DNA of 11,086 nt from Chitinophagaceae bacterium (GTDB lineage: Bacteria; Bacteroidota; Bacteroidia; Chitinophagales; Chitinophagaceae): contig JAGOUF010000029.1 in NCBI GenBank assembly GCA_018061385.1, positions 1-11,086 of the forward strand. The letters are read 5' to 3'. Positions 1-7,766 of this stretch are shown piece by piece. The notes beneath the pieces are model-generated. The model was not told the origin of the DNA, made no database searches, and was given only the letters and a program-made list of their open reading frames with translations. The first letter of the stretch is position 1, and each line of letters starts with the position of its first letter. The translations under genes and the position numbers were made by a program.

Positions 1-287
1 TTAGCGGTCATATAATATCGCAAATTGTATCTTGAATGCACATGAACAATATCTACATTTTGTACAATTTCTTTTAGCTTACGGAATGCTTTAAAGCTAA
101 ATCTAGAAGTTCTATGCAAATAATGTATAGGAATATTTGGATGCAATTGTTTATCTAAAGCAGCTTCGCCAAGCAACAAAACAACAGAAACATCAATTGA
201 ATTTTTATAGAGCAAATTGGCTATGTACACCAATACTTTTTCTGCTCCTCCTGCATTTAATTGATCATTTATTAATACAACTTTCAT
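1..287 (-). CDS. GT4-type glycosyltransferase, N-terminal part (cut by left window edge)
   Basis: The reading frame starts with ATG at 287-285 and stays open to base 1, giving 95 residues; the C-terminal two thirds lie outside the window. The start reads MKVVLINDQLNAGGAEKVLV. This is the classic N-terminal Rossmann strand plus Gly-Gly loop (NAGGAEK, residues 11-17) of GT-B retaining glycosyltransferases, where the loop contacts the acceptor or donor phosphate. A second strand (DVSVVLLL) and a DIVHVHS segment near residue 84, typical of the family just before the first domain's later strands, support the call. The catalytic EX7E motif would be in the missing part, so substrate and linkage cannot be judged. 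The ATG is 10 bases after the stop of the upstream GT4 gene, so the two are probably co-transcribed. It likely adds one sugar to a lipid-linked glycan at the cytoplasmic face of the inner membrane. Confidence 0.88.
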   Translation of the reverse strand, partial: MKVVLINDQLNAGGAEKVLVYIANLLYKNSIDVSVVLLLGEAALDKQLHPNIPIHYLHRTSRFSFKAFRKLKEIVQNVDIVHVHSRYNLRYYMTA

Positions 288-297
288 GAATTATTTT

Positions 298-1464
298 CTA
301 TGCATTTAGTTGGGGATAATGCAACAGTATTTGTTGGTAATATTCATTGGCCCAAGCTTCTAATGTAAACTGTTTTGCAAACAATCTAGCTTGTTGAACT
401 CTATCAGCCACTTGCAATGGCTTGTCTTTTAAATCAATTAATAAATTATACAAACCATCTTCATTATTCACAGTAAATAAATAACCCAATGTATTTTTTT
501 GTGTGATATAACTAGACATAGCAATATCATTTATCAATGGTAATGCACCATGAAAATATCCTTCAATAGGCACTTTACCAAAACCTTCAACCAATGGAGA
601 TTGCACCACAAAATTTACTGCTCTATATATTTTTCTAACTTCTGTAAAAGTAAGTTTGCCAGTAAAAGTTACTTGATGTTGCATTTTATTAATTGCAACA
701 AAATCTTTATACGGACTCATTAATTCACCATCTCCAACCATGTACAAATAATAAGGAATATTATTTTGTTGCAATTTTAAACAAGTATTTAAAATGTATT
801 GTTGATTTTTATACCCAACAAAACTACCCACTGTAACCATTGTTAAAGGCACTGTGGGCAATAGTTGCAACTGTTCAATTTTATTTTGTACTTGTTGTGT
901 TTCTTCTTGCCACTCAACCTCACTATAAGATGGACTAAAGCTGTTAAATACATGTTTAAACGTAGATGGTTCATGGTTATAAACACCAACAGGTCCTTTA
1001 AAAAAATGTTTCAATAACCATTTCTGAAAAGTATAAGTAAACGACTCTTCATTATTTTTTAACCATGTGCCTGTGTAGGTTGCAAATACTTTTTTACGAA
1101 TACAATAGAAATAAAAAAAACCAGGAATATTTAAATTATTGGGGAAACGTTGGTACACAATATCGGTCAAACTATTTGCTTTTTTGAAAGCTTTGATCCA
1201 TGCAGGAAATTGTTTTAGTAATTGTATTTTGGCTTTAATACCTGCACCTCCAACTTTTTCTAAGGGAATAAAAAATATTTTATTGTTTGAATAAGTTGTT
1301 ATAGCAACAGAAGCATTGTAACTAATAAAAGGACAACAAATATGCACCTCAGAAAAGTACTTAGATAATGCTTCCATTTGCCTAACAAAAATATGTACAT
1401 CACTTCCTGCAATGCCTTGAGGTGTTTGTACATGTAAGCAATCACTTATAATTGCTAACCTCAT
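298..1464 (-). CDS. Glycosyltransferase family 4 protein
   Basis: This 388-residue protein has the length and layout of a GT4 enzyme. Residues about 1-200 form the acceptor domain, with a Gly-rich turn (GIAGSDVH, 17-24) and a TYTGTW segment at 129-134. Residues about 205-370 form the nucleotide-sugar domain (VTVGSFVGYKN, 210-220; VGDGE, 243-247). The catalytic EX7E pair is E293 and E301 (EGFGKVPIE). One oddity is that the usual Arg of the G-R-x(4-5)-K phosphate-binding signature is Ser214, while Lys219 is kept. ATG at 1464-1462 overlaps the TGA of the GT2 gene upstream by four bases (ATGA), indicating translational coupling. The stop is TAG at 300-298, and the next GT4 starts 10 bases on. The likely role is transfer of a hexose-like sugar with retention to a membrane-linked oligosaccharide. 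Donor and linkage cannot be read from sequence. Confidence 0.9.
   Translation of the reverse strand: MRLAIISDCLHVQTPQGIAGSDVHIFVRQMEALSKYFSEVHICCPFISYNASVAITTYSNNKIFFIPLEKVGGAGIKAKIQLLKQFPAWIKAFKKANSLTDIVYQRFPNNLNIPGFFYFYCIRKKVFATYTGTWLKNNEESFTYTFQKWLLKHFFKGPVGVYNHEPSTFKHVFNSFSPSYSEVEWQEETQQVQNKIEQLQLLPTVPLTMVTVGSFVGYKNQQYILNTCLKLQQNNIPYYLYMVGDGELMSPYKDFVAINKMQHQVTFTGKLTFTEVRKIYRAVNFVVQSPLVEGFGKVPIEGYFHGALPLINDIAMSSYITQKNTLGYLFTVNNEDGLYNLLIDLKDKPLQVADRVQQARLFAKQFTLEAWANEYYQQILLHYPQLNA
1461..1464 (-). promoter_or_regulatory. ATGA stop/start overlap (GT2 to GT4)
   Basis: The TGA of the GT2 gene and the ATG of the following GT4 share bases as ATGA on the minus strand. As at the amidotransferase/GT4 junction, this suggests translational coupling within the operon. 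The overlap is seen directly; the coupling is inference. Confidence 0.75.
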
Positions 1465-2813
1465 TTTAAGAATTCAATTTTAGCACCTTCACGTAACATT
1501 TGGTTGGCACGTTTAAGAGATTTTGAAACTTGAATACACAATATTGGGAATTTAACAATGCTAAGCAATACACTTTTTGCCATCATATTATTCCCTCTTT
1601 TATTGGCAAAATGAACATTGGATAACATGATACCCAATGCAATACTTTCTCTATATAAATGTGTTGGAAAATATTTTTTTGTTAAGTAAACAACACTAGG
1701 AATTGGTTTTGGTGCAAACATTTTCTTAGGTCTAAATCCATCCCAATGCCCTATTTCTCTTAAGCCTCCTGCCGATACTTTTAAATGAACTCTTTTTGCA
1801 TATGGATTTGATATACTTGTTAAACCATTGATGTATGCTCTTATGCCAAATTCACCATCACCCATACTTTGTTTGTTGAACTGTAAATCGAACAACCCAA
1901 TTGTTGAAAATATTTCTCTTTTAACCAACGCATTGCCACTATCAAACTGATCGGCCCATCTAAAAAAATTATAACTATCTGGTATTTTCCCACCAATTAC
2001 AGCTAAAGAAACACCAGCAGAAATATCAGCATTAAAATAATCCAATGTTTTAATGTGTTGTGTAATCCAATCTGCGTCAACCCTTGAATCATCATCAAAA
2101 AAAAGTAAATAATTTGCTTTAGAAGCCTTTACTGCATTGTTTCTTGCAGTCCATAATAATTTTTCTTTTTGTTCAATTACTGTAAGGTTTAGGTTGAACT
2201 TTTTATAAAAATTTGCATCAAATGGATCGCTTTGATCTACAACAATTACATCAAAATTTTTGTAGTCTTGTTTTTCTAAATCTTCCATTACATCTTTTAA
2301 ATAAACGTATCTATTTAAAGTTGGAATAATTACAGAAACCAATGGTTGCTCTTGTACTAAAGTAGAATTGAATGATTGATAATTTTCATTAATTACAGGC
2401 TCTTTGTATAAATTAAATTTAGCAACTTTCTTCGTTTTTAAATATGCTTTAATTTCTGTAAAAGGATTTTTGAACGATAGCAATCGTCTTACCAAAGCAT
2501 ACATTACCCAAGGCGTTCCCCAATATTTTTTTATAAAAAGATATTCATCTTTAATAGAAGGTTTTCCTAGAGCTTCTATTTCTTGTAACTGCTCTTGTGT
2601 AGCTTTTGTTAAACAACCTTTATGAAATGCTTGATAAGCAATATCTGCATTTTTTGCGGCTTCTGTTTCATATTGTTCATCTACTTCAATGTGCACATTG
2701 TTGGGCAAAGGCAATATTGTTGGATGATATAAACAAACAGAAAATAATTTGGCAGTTGGTTTTATATTAAACTTCCAACCAGGCTGTGTATATCGTATAA
2801 AAGAAAAATTCAA
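1461..2813 (-). CDS. Glycosyltransferase family 2 protein with N-terminal extension
   Basis: The protein has 450 residues. A GT-A fold GT2 domain starts at about residue 157 (PLVSVIIPTLNR, then VIVVDQSD at 189-196). It has the metal-binding Asp cluster FFDDDSRVD at 238-246 (D240-D242) and a likely catalytic-base region, GDGEFGIRAY, at 318-327. Residues 1-155 precede the domain and match nothing I recognise; no signal peptide or membrane helix is evident there. No ATG is available: the first internal Met codon is residue 104, so TTG at 2813-2811 is taken as start, 18 bases after the TGA of the GT4 gene and in the same frame as that gene. ATT at 2828-2826 is a less likely alternative. The leader before TTG is A/T-rich with no Shine-Dalgarno match. 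The TGA stop overlaps the next ATG (ATGA). The family inverts configuration at a nucleotide-activated donor. Confidence 0.88.
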   Translation of the reverse strand: MNFSFIRYTQPGWKFNIKPTAKLFSVCLYHPTILPLPNNVHIEVDEQYETEAAKNADIAYQAFHKGCLTKATQEQLQEIEALGKPSIKDEYLFIKKYWGTPWVMYALVRRLLSFKNPFTEIKAYLKTKKVAKFNLYKEPVINENYQSFNSTLVQEQPLVSVIIPTLNRYVYLKDVMEDLEKQDYKNFDVIVVDQSDPFDANFYKKFNLNLTVIEQKEKLLWTARNNAVKASKANYLLFFDDDSRVDADWITQHIKTLDYFNADISAGVSLAVIGGKIPDSYNFFRWADQFDSGNALVKREIFSTIGLFDLQFNKQSMGDGEFGIRAYINGLTSISNPYAKRVHLKVSAGGLREIGHWDGFRPKKMFAPKPIPSVVYLTKKYFPTHLYRESIALGIMLSNVHFANKRGNNMMAKSVLLSIVKFPILCIQVSKSLKRANQMLREGAKIEFLK

Positions 2814-2831
2814 ATCAGGTATTTTAATTGA

Positions 2832-4016
2832 TCAATATTGTTGCAGTATTTTTTGATACGCTTCTTCAAAAACTTTTAGTTGACGTTCTAATGTATATTC
2901 TGCTAAAATTTTTTGTCTGGCTGCTTTGCCCATTGTTAAAGCCAACTGTTTATCTTGAATAAATTTTTCAAGTAAATTGCTTACAGTTTCAATATCGTAT
3001 AAAGGAGCTATAAACCCATCAACGCCATGTTCTATTACTTCATCCACTCCACCACTTTTTGTAGTAACAACTGGCAGTTCCATTGCCATTGCTTCTAACA
3101 CTACATTTGGAATGCCTTCGTAAACGCTGGTTAATAAAAATATATCACTTTTATTTATCCAATCGCTTACTTCATTTTTGTTTTTCTTACCATGCAAAAC
3201 AATGTGATTTTGAAGTTTCAATTCATGAATATGAAAAATCATTTCTTCCATTTGTGAACCATCGCCAATAATATTCCACTGTATGGAAAAGCCTTTATCT
3301 ATTAATTTTTTAATGGCAAGAATACCGATTAAGTACCCTTTTTGAAAAGTAAATCGTCCAATAGATAAAACAGAAACTCCATTAAAACCAGAAGGTTGTT
3401 TGTTGGGAGAAAAGAAACTTGCGTCAATAGCAGGGCGATTGATAAATACTTTTTCCAAATTGCTACAATATGGTGCAATGGTTAACTTCATATCGTTGCT
3501 AACACAATGTACAGCCGAAGCAATATTAATTGCTTGCTGCAATTTTTCAGCACGTTTAGGTTCGGTTAAAATTTTTACTTTTTCTGCAGAACCTCTACAA
3601 CTAAATACTGTAAGTGGTTTTATTTTTTTTAATATATCTAAGAAGCTTACTGCAAGCCCCGAAAATTCAAAATGAATAATATTAAACTCATTGTTGTTAA
3701 ACAACTTAAGAAAATATTGCTGACGCAACTCTGTATTCATCTTTTTTGGATTAAAGCTAAACGCTTTGAATACCAATAAAGGATACTTTAGAAAATGCAA
3801 GATCAATTGTAAGAAATTAGCTGGCAAATTGGGGCTAATAATTTGTATATTTTTATTTGAGTTGAATTGATACACATTCATTAAAGCATCGTTTCCCGAA
3901 TTGTTTAAACGAACAACAACAACTTTATTTCCAGCATTGGCCAATGCCAATACTTTATTAATAATAAAAGTTTCACTATTTTCAGGAAAACCATTTACAA
4001 CGATGGCTATTTTCAT
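2832..4016 (-). CDS. Glycosyltransferase family 4 protein, WcaL/AmsK-like
   Basis: This is a complete 394-residue GT4. The N-terminus carries FPENSETFI (10-18), the 'SETFI' signature of the colanic-acid WcaL/AmsK branch of GT4. The second domain shows IGRFTFQKG (219-227), with Arg221 and Lys226 as donor-phosphate contacts, and IGDGS further on. The catalytic EX7E pair is E300 and E308 (EGIPNVVLE), followed by a typical GGVDEVIEHGVDG nucleotide-binding stretch. ATG at 4016-4014 overlaps the TGA of the amidotransferase gene by four bases (ATGA), so translation is probably coupled. The protein should act as a soluble or peripheral enzyme at the inner face of the cytoplasmic membrane. In the WcaL/AmsK enzymes this branch adds a galactose-like residue late in repeat-unit assembly, but the donor here is only a guess. 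Confidence 0.93.
   Translation of the reverse strand: MKIAIVVNGFPENSETFIINKVLALANAGNKVVVVRLNNSGNDALMNVYQFNSNKNIQIISPNLPANFLQLILHFLKYPLLVFKAFSFNPKKMNTELRQQYFLKLFNNNEFNIIHFEFSGLAVSFLDILKKIKPLTVFSCRGSAEKVKILTEPKRAEKLQQAINIASAVHCVSNDMKLTIAPYCSNLEKVFINRPAIDASFFSPNKQPSGFNGVSVLSIGRFTFQKGYLIGILAIKKLIDKGFSIQWNIIGDGSQMEEMIFHIHELKLQNHIVLHGKKNKNEVSDWINKSDIFLLTSVYEGIPNVVLEAMAMELPVVTTKSGGVDEVIEHGVDGFIAPLYDIETVSNLLEKFIQDKQLALTMGKAARQKILAEYTLERQLKVFEEAYQKILQQY
4013..4016 (-). promoter_or_regulatory. ATGA stop/start overlap (amidotransferase to GT4)
   Basis: The TGA of the amidotransferase gene and the ATG of the WcaL-like GT4 share bases as ATGA on the minus strand. This layout normally allows re-initiation by the ribosome that has just terminated, which keeps the two proteins in a fixed ratio. 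No Shine-Dalgarno match is seen just upstream, so coupling may be the main way the GT4 is translated. The overlap is seen directly; the coupling is inference. Confidence 0.75.
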
Positions 4017-5878
4017 GCTTGCGATAATTTATAACTATTGCGATGCTCATTATACCAGTTAATTAAAACATAAACTGCCCAAATCATATTTCCATTCTGC
4101 TCCTTCTTGCTAAAGTGATTTTGTAACATTTTGTTCAATTGTGTTAAATCGAAATATTGTTTTAACTCACTAGGCATCGAACTTATAGTGCTTTCAATAT
4201 TTTTTTTCAAATTGCCATTTATCCATTGATGAATGGGAATATCAAAACCTTTTTTTGTAGCATAAACAAATTCATTCCCGGTATAGTTGGCCAATATTTT
4301 TTTTACATTATCTTTTCCTTGGTTACTGATTATACAATCTTTCCAAGAAGTATTTGCTGCAATTTCAACTAATTTATTTGACAAGTAGGGCACTCTTGAT
4401 TCTAAACTACTGTACATACTTGCTCTATCCATTTTCAATAAAATTCTTTGTAAATGAATATTCATTTCATAATTCCAAATGGTATTCATTTCTACATCAA
4501 TTGATTCTTTTTGAGAAGAAGTATTATTGATTTGCTCATGAAAAAAAGCAGCCTTAGGCGTTACAGGCAATATTTTATTACTCCAAATAGCACTGCCATA
4601 CATAAACATTGAGTTGTAATAAAAGCTTGCAAATGTTTTTGCATGTAAAAGTTGTTTTGAAATTTTCTTAGGAGTAAAATAAACTTTAGATAATAAATAA
4701 TCTACAAGATTGATGAATTTAGAACGATGAAATTTTTGAATCATTTCAATCATTCTAACATTTCTTGCATAACCCCAAAACAACTCATCTGGTCCATCTC
4801 CGCTTAACACAACTTTCACTTCTTCGCTAGCTATTTTTGAAACTAGCAATGAAGGGATAGAAGAAAAGTCGGCAAAGGGTTCCGTATAAGCTTTGGCATG
4901 GTATTGAACAATTTTTTCAAATTCAGCAATATCAATAGACTTTACTGAATGTGATATATTAAACTTTTGAGTAAACCATTCGGCTTTTTCTTTTTCATCT
5001 GTTGTTGCTTCTCCAGTGCTAATCGTATATGCTTTAATAGACTTGTTTTTATTGGCCAACAACGTAATTAAACTACTATCAATACCACCACTCATAAAAG
5101 TACCAACTGGTACATCACTAATAAGTTGGCTTTGTACAGACTGCAATATTTCGTCTTCTGTTAATTGAGCAGATGCATTTTTATTGTTATTGTGCAATAC
5201 TTTATAATATTGTTCAATAAAATAGCCGTTTGAATTTATTTTAATATAATATCCATGAGGTAATAATTGAGTGTTGTGAATAATTCCCATACCATCGGCT
5301 ACAAAACCCAATTGCAAATAACTAGCCATAACACTTGCGTCAATACTTTCATTTGCTATTGAATCGAAGTTAATTATATGATTGTACTGTGAGCTATAAA
5401 TTATATCTTTTTTTTCGTTAAATCCAATGTACAAAGGCTTTATACCCAATCTATCTCTAGCAACAACTACTTCATTTGTATTTACATTATAAAATGCAAA
5501 CGCATACATGCCATCGAATTTTTGCAATACAACATCCAATCCAAAATGAATTAATGCGTATAACAAAATTTCAGTATCGCTGGTAGATTTGAATTGAACT
5601 CCTTTTCCAATTAGCTCATCTTTAAAATCATCTGCATTGTATATTTCTCCATTAAATGTTATACAATAATTACCACAAGCAGAAACCATTGGCTGGCTGC
5701 CACTTTCAGAAACATCTCTAATTGCCAATCGTACAAAACCAGTAATATAATTGTTGTGTTGCCAAATACCATTGCTATCTGGGCCACGATGGTGCATACT
5801 ATTTAAACACCAATTAATATAAGGCTTTTGCGATGTCGTATTTTCTTTAAAACTATATATACCTACAATTCCACACAC
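4013..5878 (-). CDS. asnB: Glutamine-dependent asparagine synthase-type amidotransferase
   Basis: This 621-residue protein has both AsnB domains. The N-terminal Ntn-type glutaminase has the nucleophile Cys2 (MCGIVGIYSF), HHRGPDSNG at 29-37, Arg50, NGEIYN at 76-81 and Asp101, all matching the glutamine pocket. The C-terminal synthetase has the ATP pyrophosphatase loop SGGIDSS at 263-269 and SGDGPDELFWGY at 359-370. Start GTG (5878-5876) is decided by Cys2, which must follow the initiator directly to become the free N-terminus; an in-frame TAA lies two codons upstream. The chemistry is hydrolysis of glutamine and transfer of ammonia to an adenylated carboxylate. AsnB homologues inside O-antigen clusters, such as WbpS of Pseudomonas aeruginosa, are linked to amidated uronic acids. 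Its place between a methyltransferase and glycosyltransferases suggests a sugar carboxylate substrate here, but ordinary asparagine synthesis cannot be excluded. The gene starts 7 bases after the methyltransferase stop. Confidence 0.93.
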   Translation of the reverse strand: MCGIVGIYSFKENTTSQKPYINWCLNSMHHRGPDSNGIWQHNNYITGFVRLAIRDVSESGSQPMVSACGNYCITFNGEIYNADDFKDELIGKGVQFKSTSDTEILLYALIHFGLDVVLQKFDGMYAFAFYNVNTNEVVVARDRLGIKPLYIGFNEKKDIIYSSQYNHIINFDSIANESIDASVMASYLQLGFVADGMGIIHNTQLLPHGYYIKINSNGYFIEQYYKVLHNNNKNASAQLTEDEILQSVQSQLISDVPVGTFMSGGIDSSLITLLANKNKSIKAYTISTGEATTDEKEKAEWFTQKFNISHSVKSIDIAEFEKIVQYHAKAYTEPFADFSSIPSLLVSKIASEEVKVVLSGDGPDELFWGYARNVRMIEMIQKFHRSKFINLVDYLLSKVYFTPKKISKQLLHAKTFASFYYNSMFMYGSAIWSNKILPVTPKAAFFHEQINNTSSQKESIDVEMNTIWNYEMNIHLQRILLKMDRASMYSSLESRVPYLSNKLVEIAANTSWKDCIISNQGKDNVKKILANYTGNEFVYATKKGFDIPIHQWINGNLKKNIESTISSMPSELKQYFDLTQLNKMLQNHFSKKEQNGNMIWAVYVLINWYNEHRNSYKLSQA

Positions 5879-5885
5879 AGGTTAA

Positions 5886-6500
5886 TTATTTCATTTGAAT
5901 TAATATGCCAGAAACAGCATGTTTTTTACCTAAGTAATAACCCAATAAACGTCTATACCCCCAAATAGGGAACTTAGACTTCTTTATTTTATAATACTCT
6001 TTATCGTAAATAACGATTACTTTTTTATCAATAACGTCAATCTCTTTGCCATTAAATAAGTTTGCAATTTCATTGGGCTTTGGCCTAAACATATTGTCTA
6101 TAGGATCTAAATGCTTCTTGTACTTATAGGGTACTGTAAGCAAAATGTATCCACCTTTTATAGTTACTTTTTGCAAGTTAGCAACCACCAATTTTATATC
6201 TTCTACATGTTCTAACATATTGGTGCAAATGGTAAGTGCAGCAGGTTGAACCAATTGAGAAAAGTTATCTTTTGTAACATCTGCAACTACATCAACACCA
6301 TCTTCATGCTTTAAATCTACATTCACAATTGACCAACCTTTTTGTTGAAGTGGTACAATAATATGTTGCTGAATGTGTGGTTGAATAACCTCTCTAAAAT
6401 AAGCTGTTGATGAACCTAAATTAGCTACCAATTTATTGTTGCTTAAAGGCTCAACTTTTTTTAGTGCACTTTCAATCCAAACGGCTTCTTCTCTAAACAT
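5886..6500 (-). CDS. Class I SAM-dependent methyltransferase (small, atypical SAM loop)
   Basis: The protein is 204 residues, a normal size for a single-domain class I methyltransferase. The SAM-binding strand and loop are at 25-32 (VANLGSST), where the common D/E-x-G-x-G-x-G is degenerate. The acidic end of strand 2 is Asp62 (IVNVDLKHEDG), which would bind the ribose. ADVT at 73-76 fits the adenine-contact loop. Motif IV is ICTNMLEHVED at 91-101, followed by a glycine-turn strand (KGGYILLTVPY, 115-125), the pattern of methyltransferase family 11/12 enzymes. The C-terminal 60 residues are Lys/Tyr-rich and unassigned. ATG at 6500-6498 overlaps the stop of the GT4 gene upstream by eight bases. 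In this setting O-methylation of a sugar, or of the carboxylate handled next door, is the natural guess; nothing in the sequence fixes the acceptor. Confidence 0.82.
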   Translation of the reverse strand: MFREEAVWIESALKKVEPLSNNKLVANLGSSTAYFREVIQPHIQQHIIVPLQQKGWSIVNVDLKHEDGVDVVADVTKDNFSQLVQPAALTICTNMLEHVEDIKLVVANLQKVTIKGGYILLTVPYKYKKHLDPIDNMFRPKPNEIANLFNGKEIDVIDKKVIVIYDKEYYKIKKSKFPIWGYRRLLGYYLGKKHAVSGILIQMK

Positions 6501-7743
6501 TATTAAATTTATTAATTGCTTTAATATAAGTGTCTCTATACTTTTGAGTTACAATTGGCCACGTAAAATTTTGTACTGTTTTATTGAATCCATTTATTCC
6601 AAATGTTTTTCTTAATTCTGGATTACTGGCTAATTCTAACAATTTTTCTGACAAATCATTTGCATCGTTTGGCTTCATTAATAACCCATCTACCCGATCT
6701 GATATAACAGATGCAACAGCACCAATTGACACTCCAATTACTGGCTTTTTACAACTCCAAGCTTCTAAAAAAACAATTCCAAAAGATTCGTTTAAAGAGG
6801 GCAGGACAAAAATATCTAGTGCATGAAATAAATTTACTTTGTCTTGTTTTAACAAATTTGTTTTGAAAAAAATGCAGCTTTTTTCAAAGGCATTTAAAGT
6901 TTGTACAAACTGTTGCAATTCTTTAAAATAATCACTTTCAAAACCAGCAATTACCAATCTTAGTTTTTTATTTTGTTTCAAAGATTTAATAAATGCATTA
7001 ATTAACACCTCAATACTTTTTGTTTTTTCCAATCTACCTATGTAACCAATTAATATATCATCTGCTTGTAACGCAAAATCATTTCTACATATTTCATTAT
7101 CCCCTTTTTCAAATGTTTGCATTTCAACACCAACGCCTGTTACAACAATTATGTCTTCTGGTACTCCTAAATTTATTAGCCTCTTTTTTTCATACTCTGT
7201 ATTGGCCATATAAAATTCAGATGCTTTTATTGCTGCTAGTGTATTATCTGAAATAACTTGTGAATGATTGTCTGCACCAAAGTGAATGGCACCCTGATAA
7301 ACAAATGGTTTTGGATTTTTAAGTTTATGCCTATATAATGGATATTGCATGTATAAAAATCCTGATGGACTTCCAGAAATAATATCGGCTGTTGAATTGT
7401 CAATTGCTTTCTTCAAACTTGAAGACCAAGGACCAGTACAAAGCAACCATAACTTATTGGAAAACTTACCACTAATTTTATAAATTAATACATTTAATAA
7501 AGATAAAATTTTTATATGTTTTCTGAAAAAAGGAAACCGTTTCACTACAACTTCATTAATTGTTTCATGAGCTGGCGTAATTTTTTTATATTGTTTGCTA
7601 TGTGATCCATAATAGGAATCTATAGTTAAGACTTCAACTTCATCATTAAAATGTTGAACACAATTTTCTGATATTCCTTGATAGAATATTTGTGTGCCTC
7701 CAACAGATGGAAAGTAATTAATAACAACATGTGTAATTTTCAT
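6493..7743 (-). CDS. Glycosyltransferase family 4 protein
   Basis: This is a complete 416-residue GT4. The acceptor domain opens with FPSVGGTQIF (11-20), the Gly-Gly loop of the family at residues 15-16. The donor domain has IGYIGRLEKTKS (232-243), where Arg237 and Lys240 or Lys242 should bind the nucleotide diphosphate, and LVIAGFES at 263-270. The catalytic EX7E pair is E319 and E327 (ESFGIVFLE), followed by the usual GAVASVISDRVDGLL stretch. ATG at 7743-7741 lies 23 bases after the stop of the HP-motif protein gene, and the TAG stop lies within the methyltransferase start region. All expected residues are present, so the enzyme should be active as a retaining glycosyltransferase in the same glycan pathway. 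Donor sugar and position in the chain cannot be told. Confidence 0.93.
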   Translation of the reverse strand: MKITHVVINYFPSVGGTQIFYQGISENCVQHFNDEVEVLTIDSYYGSHSKQYKKITPAHETINEVVVKRFPFFRKHIKILSLLNVLIYKISGKFSNKLWLLCTGPWSSSLKKAIDNSTADIISGSPSGFLYMQYPLYRHKLKNPKPFVYQGAIHFGADNHSQVISDNTLAAIKASEFYMANTEYEKKRLINLGVPEDIIVVTGVGVEMQTFEKGDNEICRNDFALQADDILIGYIGRLEKTKSIEVLINAFIKSLKQNKKLRLVIAGFESDYFKELQQFVQTLNAFEKSCIFFKTNLLKQDKVNLFHALDIFVLPSLNESFGIVFLEAWSCKKPVIGVSIGAVASVISDRVDGLLMKPNDANDLSEKLLELASNPELRKTFGINGFNKTVQNFTWPIVTQKYRDTYIKAINKFNNV

Positions 7744-7766
7744 TTTCTTACATCAATTGTGAAACT

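Noticed and set aside
2097..2104. Run of eight A (T on the coding strand) just before the GT2 Asp-Asp-Asp codons, considered as a phase-variable slippage site
   Set aside because: Runs of this length occur elsewhere in this AT-rich window (for example around 1113-1121) and nothing marks this one as special.
2404..2625. Plus-strand open frame of 73 codons
   Set aside because: It lies entirely antisense within the GT2 gene, has no recognisable motif and fits chance openness in AT-rich DNA.
3083..3675. Two plus-strand open frames (3083-3271 and 3400-3675)
   Set aside because: Both are antisense to the well-supported GT4 gene; their translations are low-complexity and match nothing.
6584..7256. 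Two plus-strand open frames (6584-6826 and 7020-7256)
   Set aside because: Both are antisense inside a GT4 gene with all its motifs; no start context or domain supports them.
7744..7766. The 23-base gap, largest in the window, considered as a promoter or terminator
   Set aside because: It has no hairpin with a T tract and is too short to hold the -33/-7 elements of a Bacteroidota promoter plus a leader.
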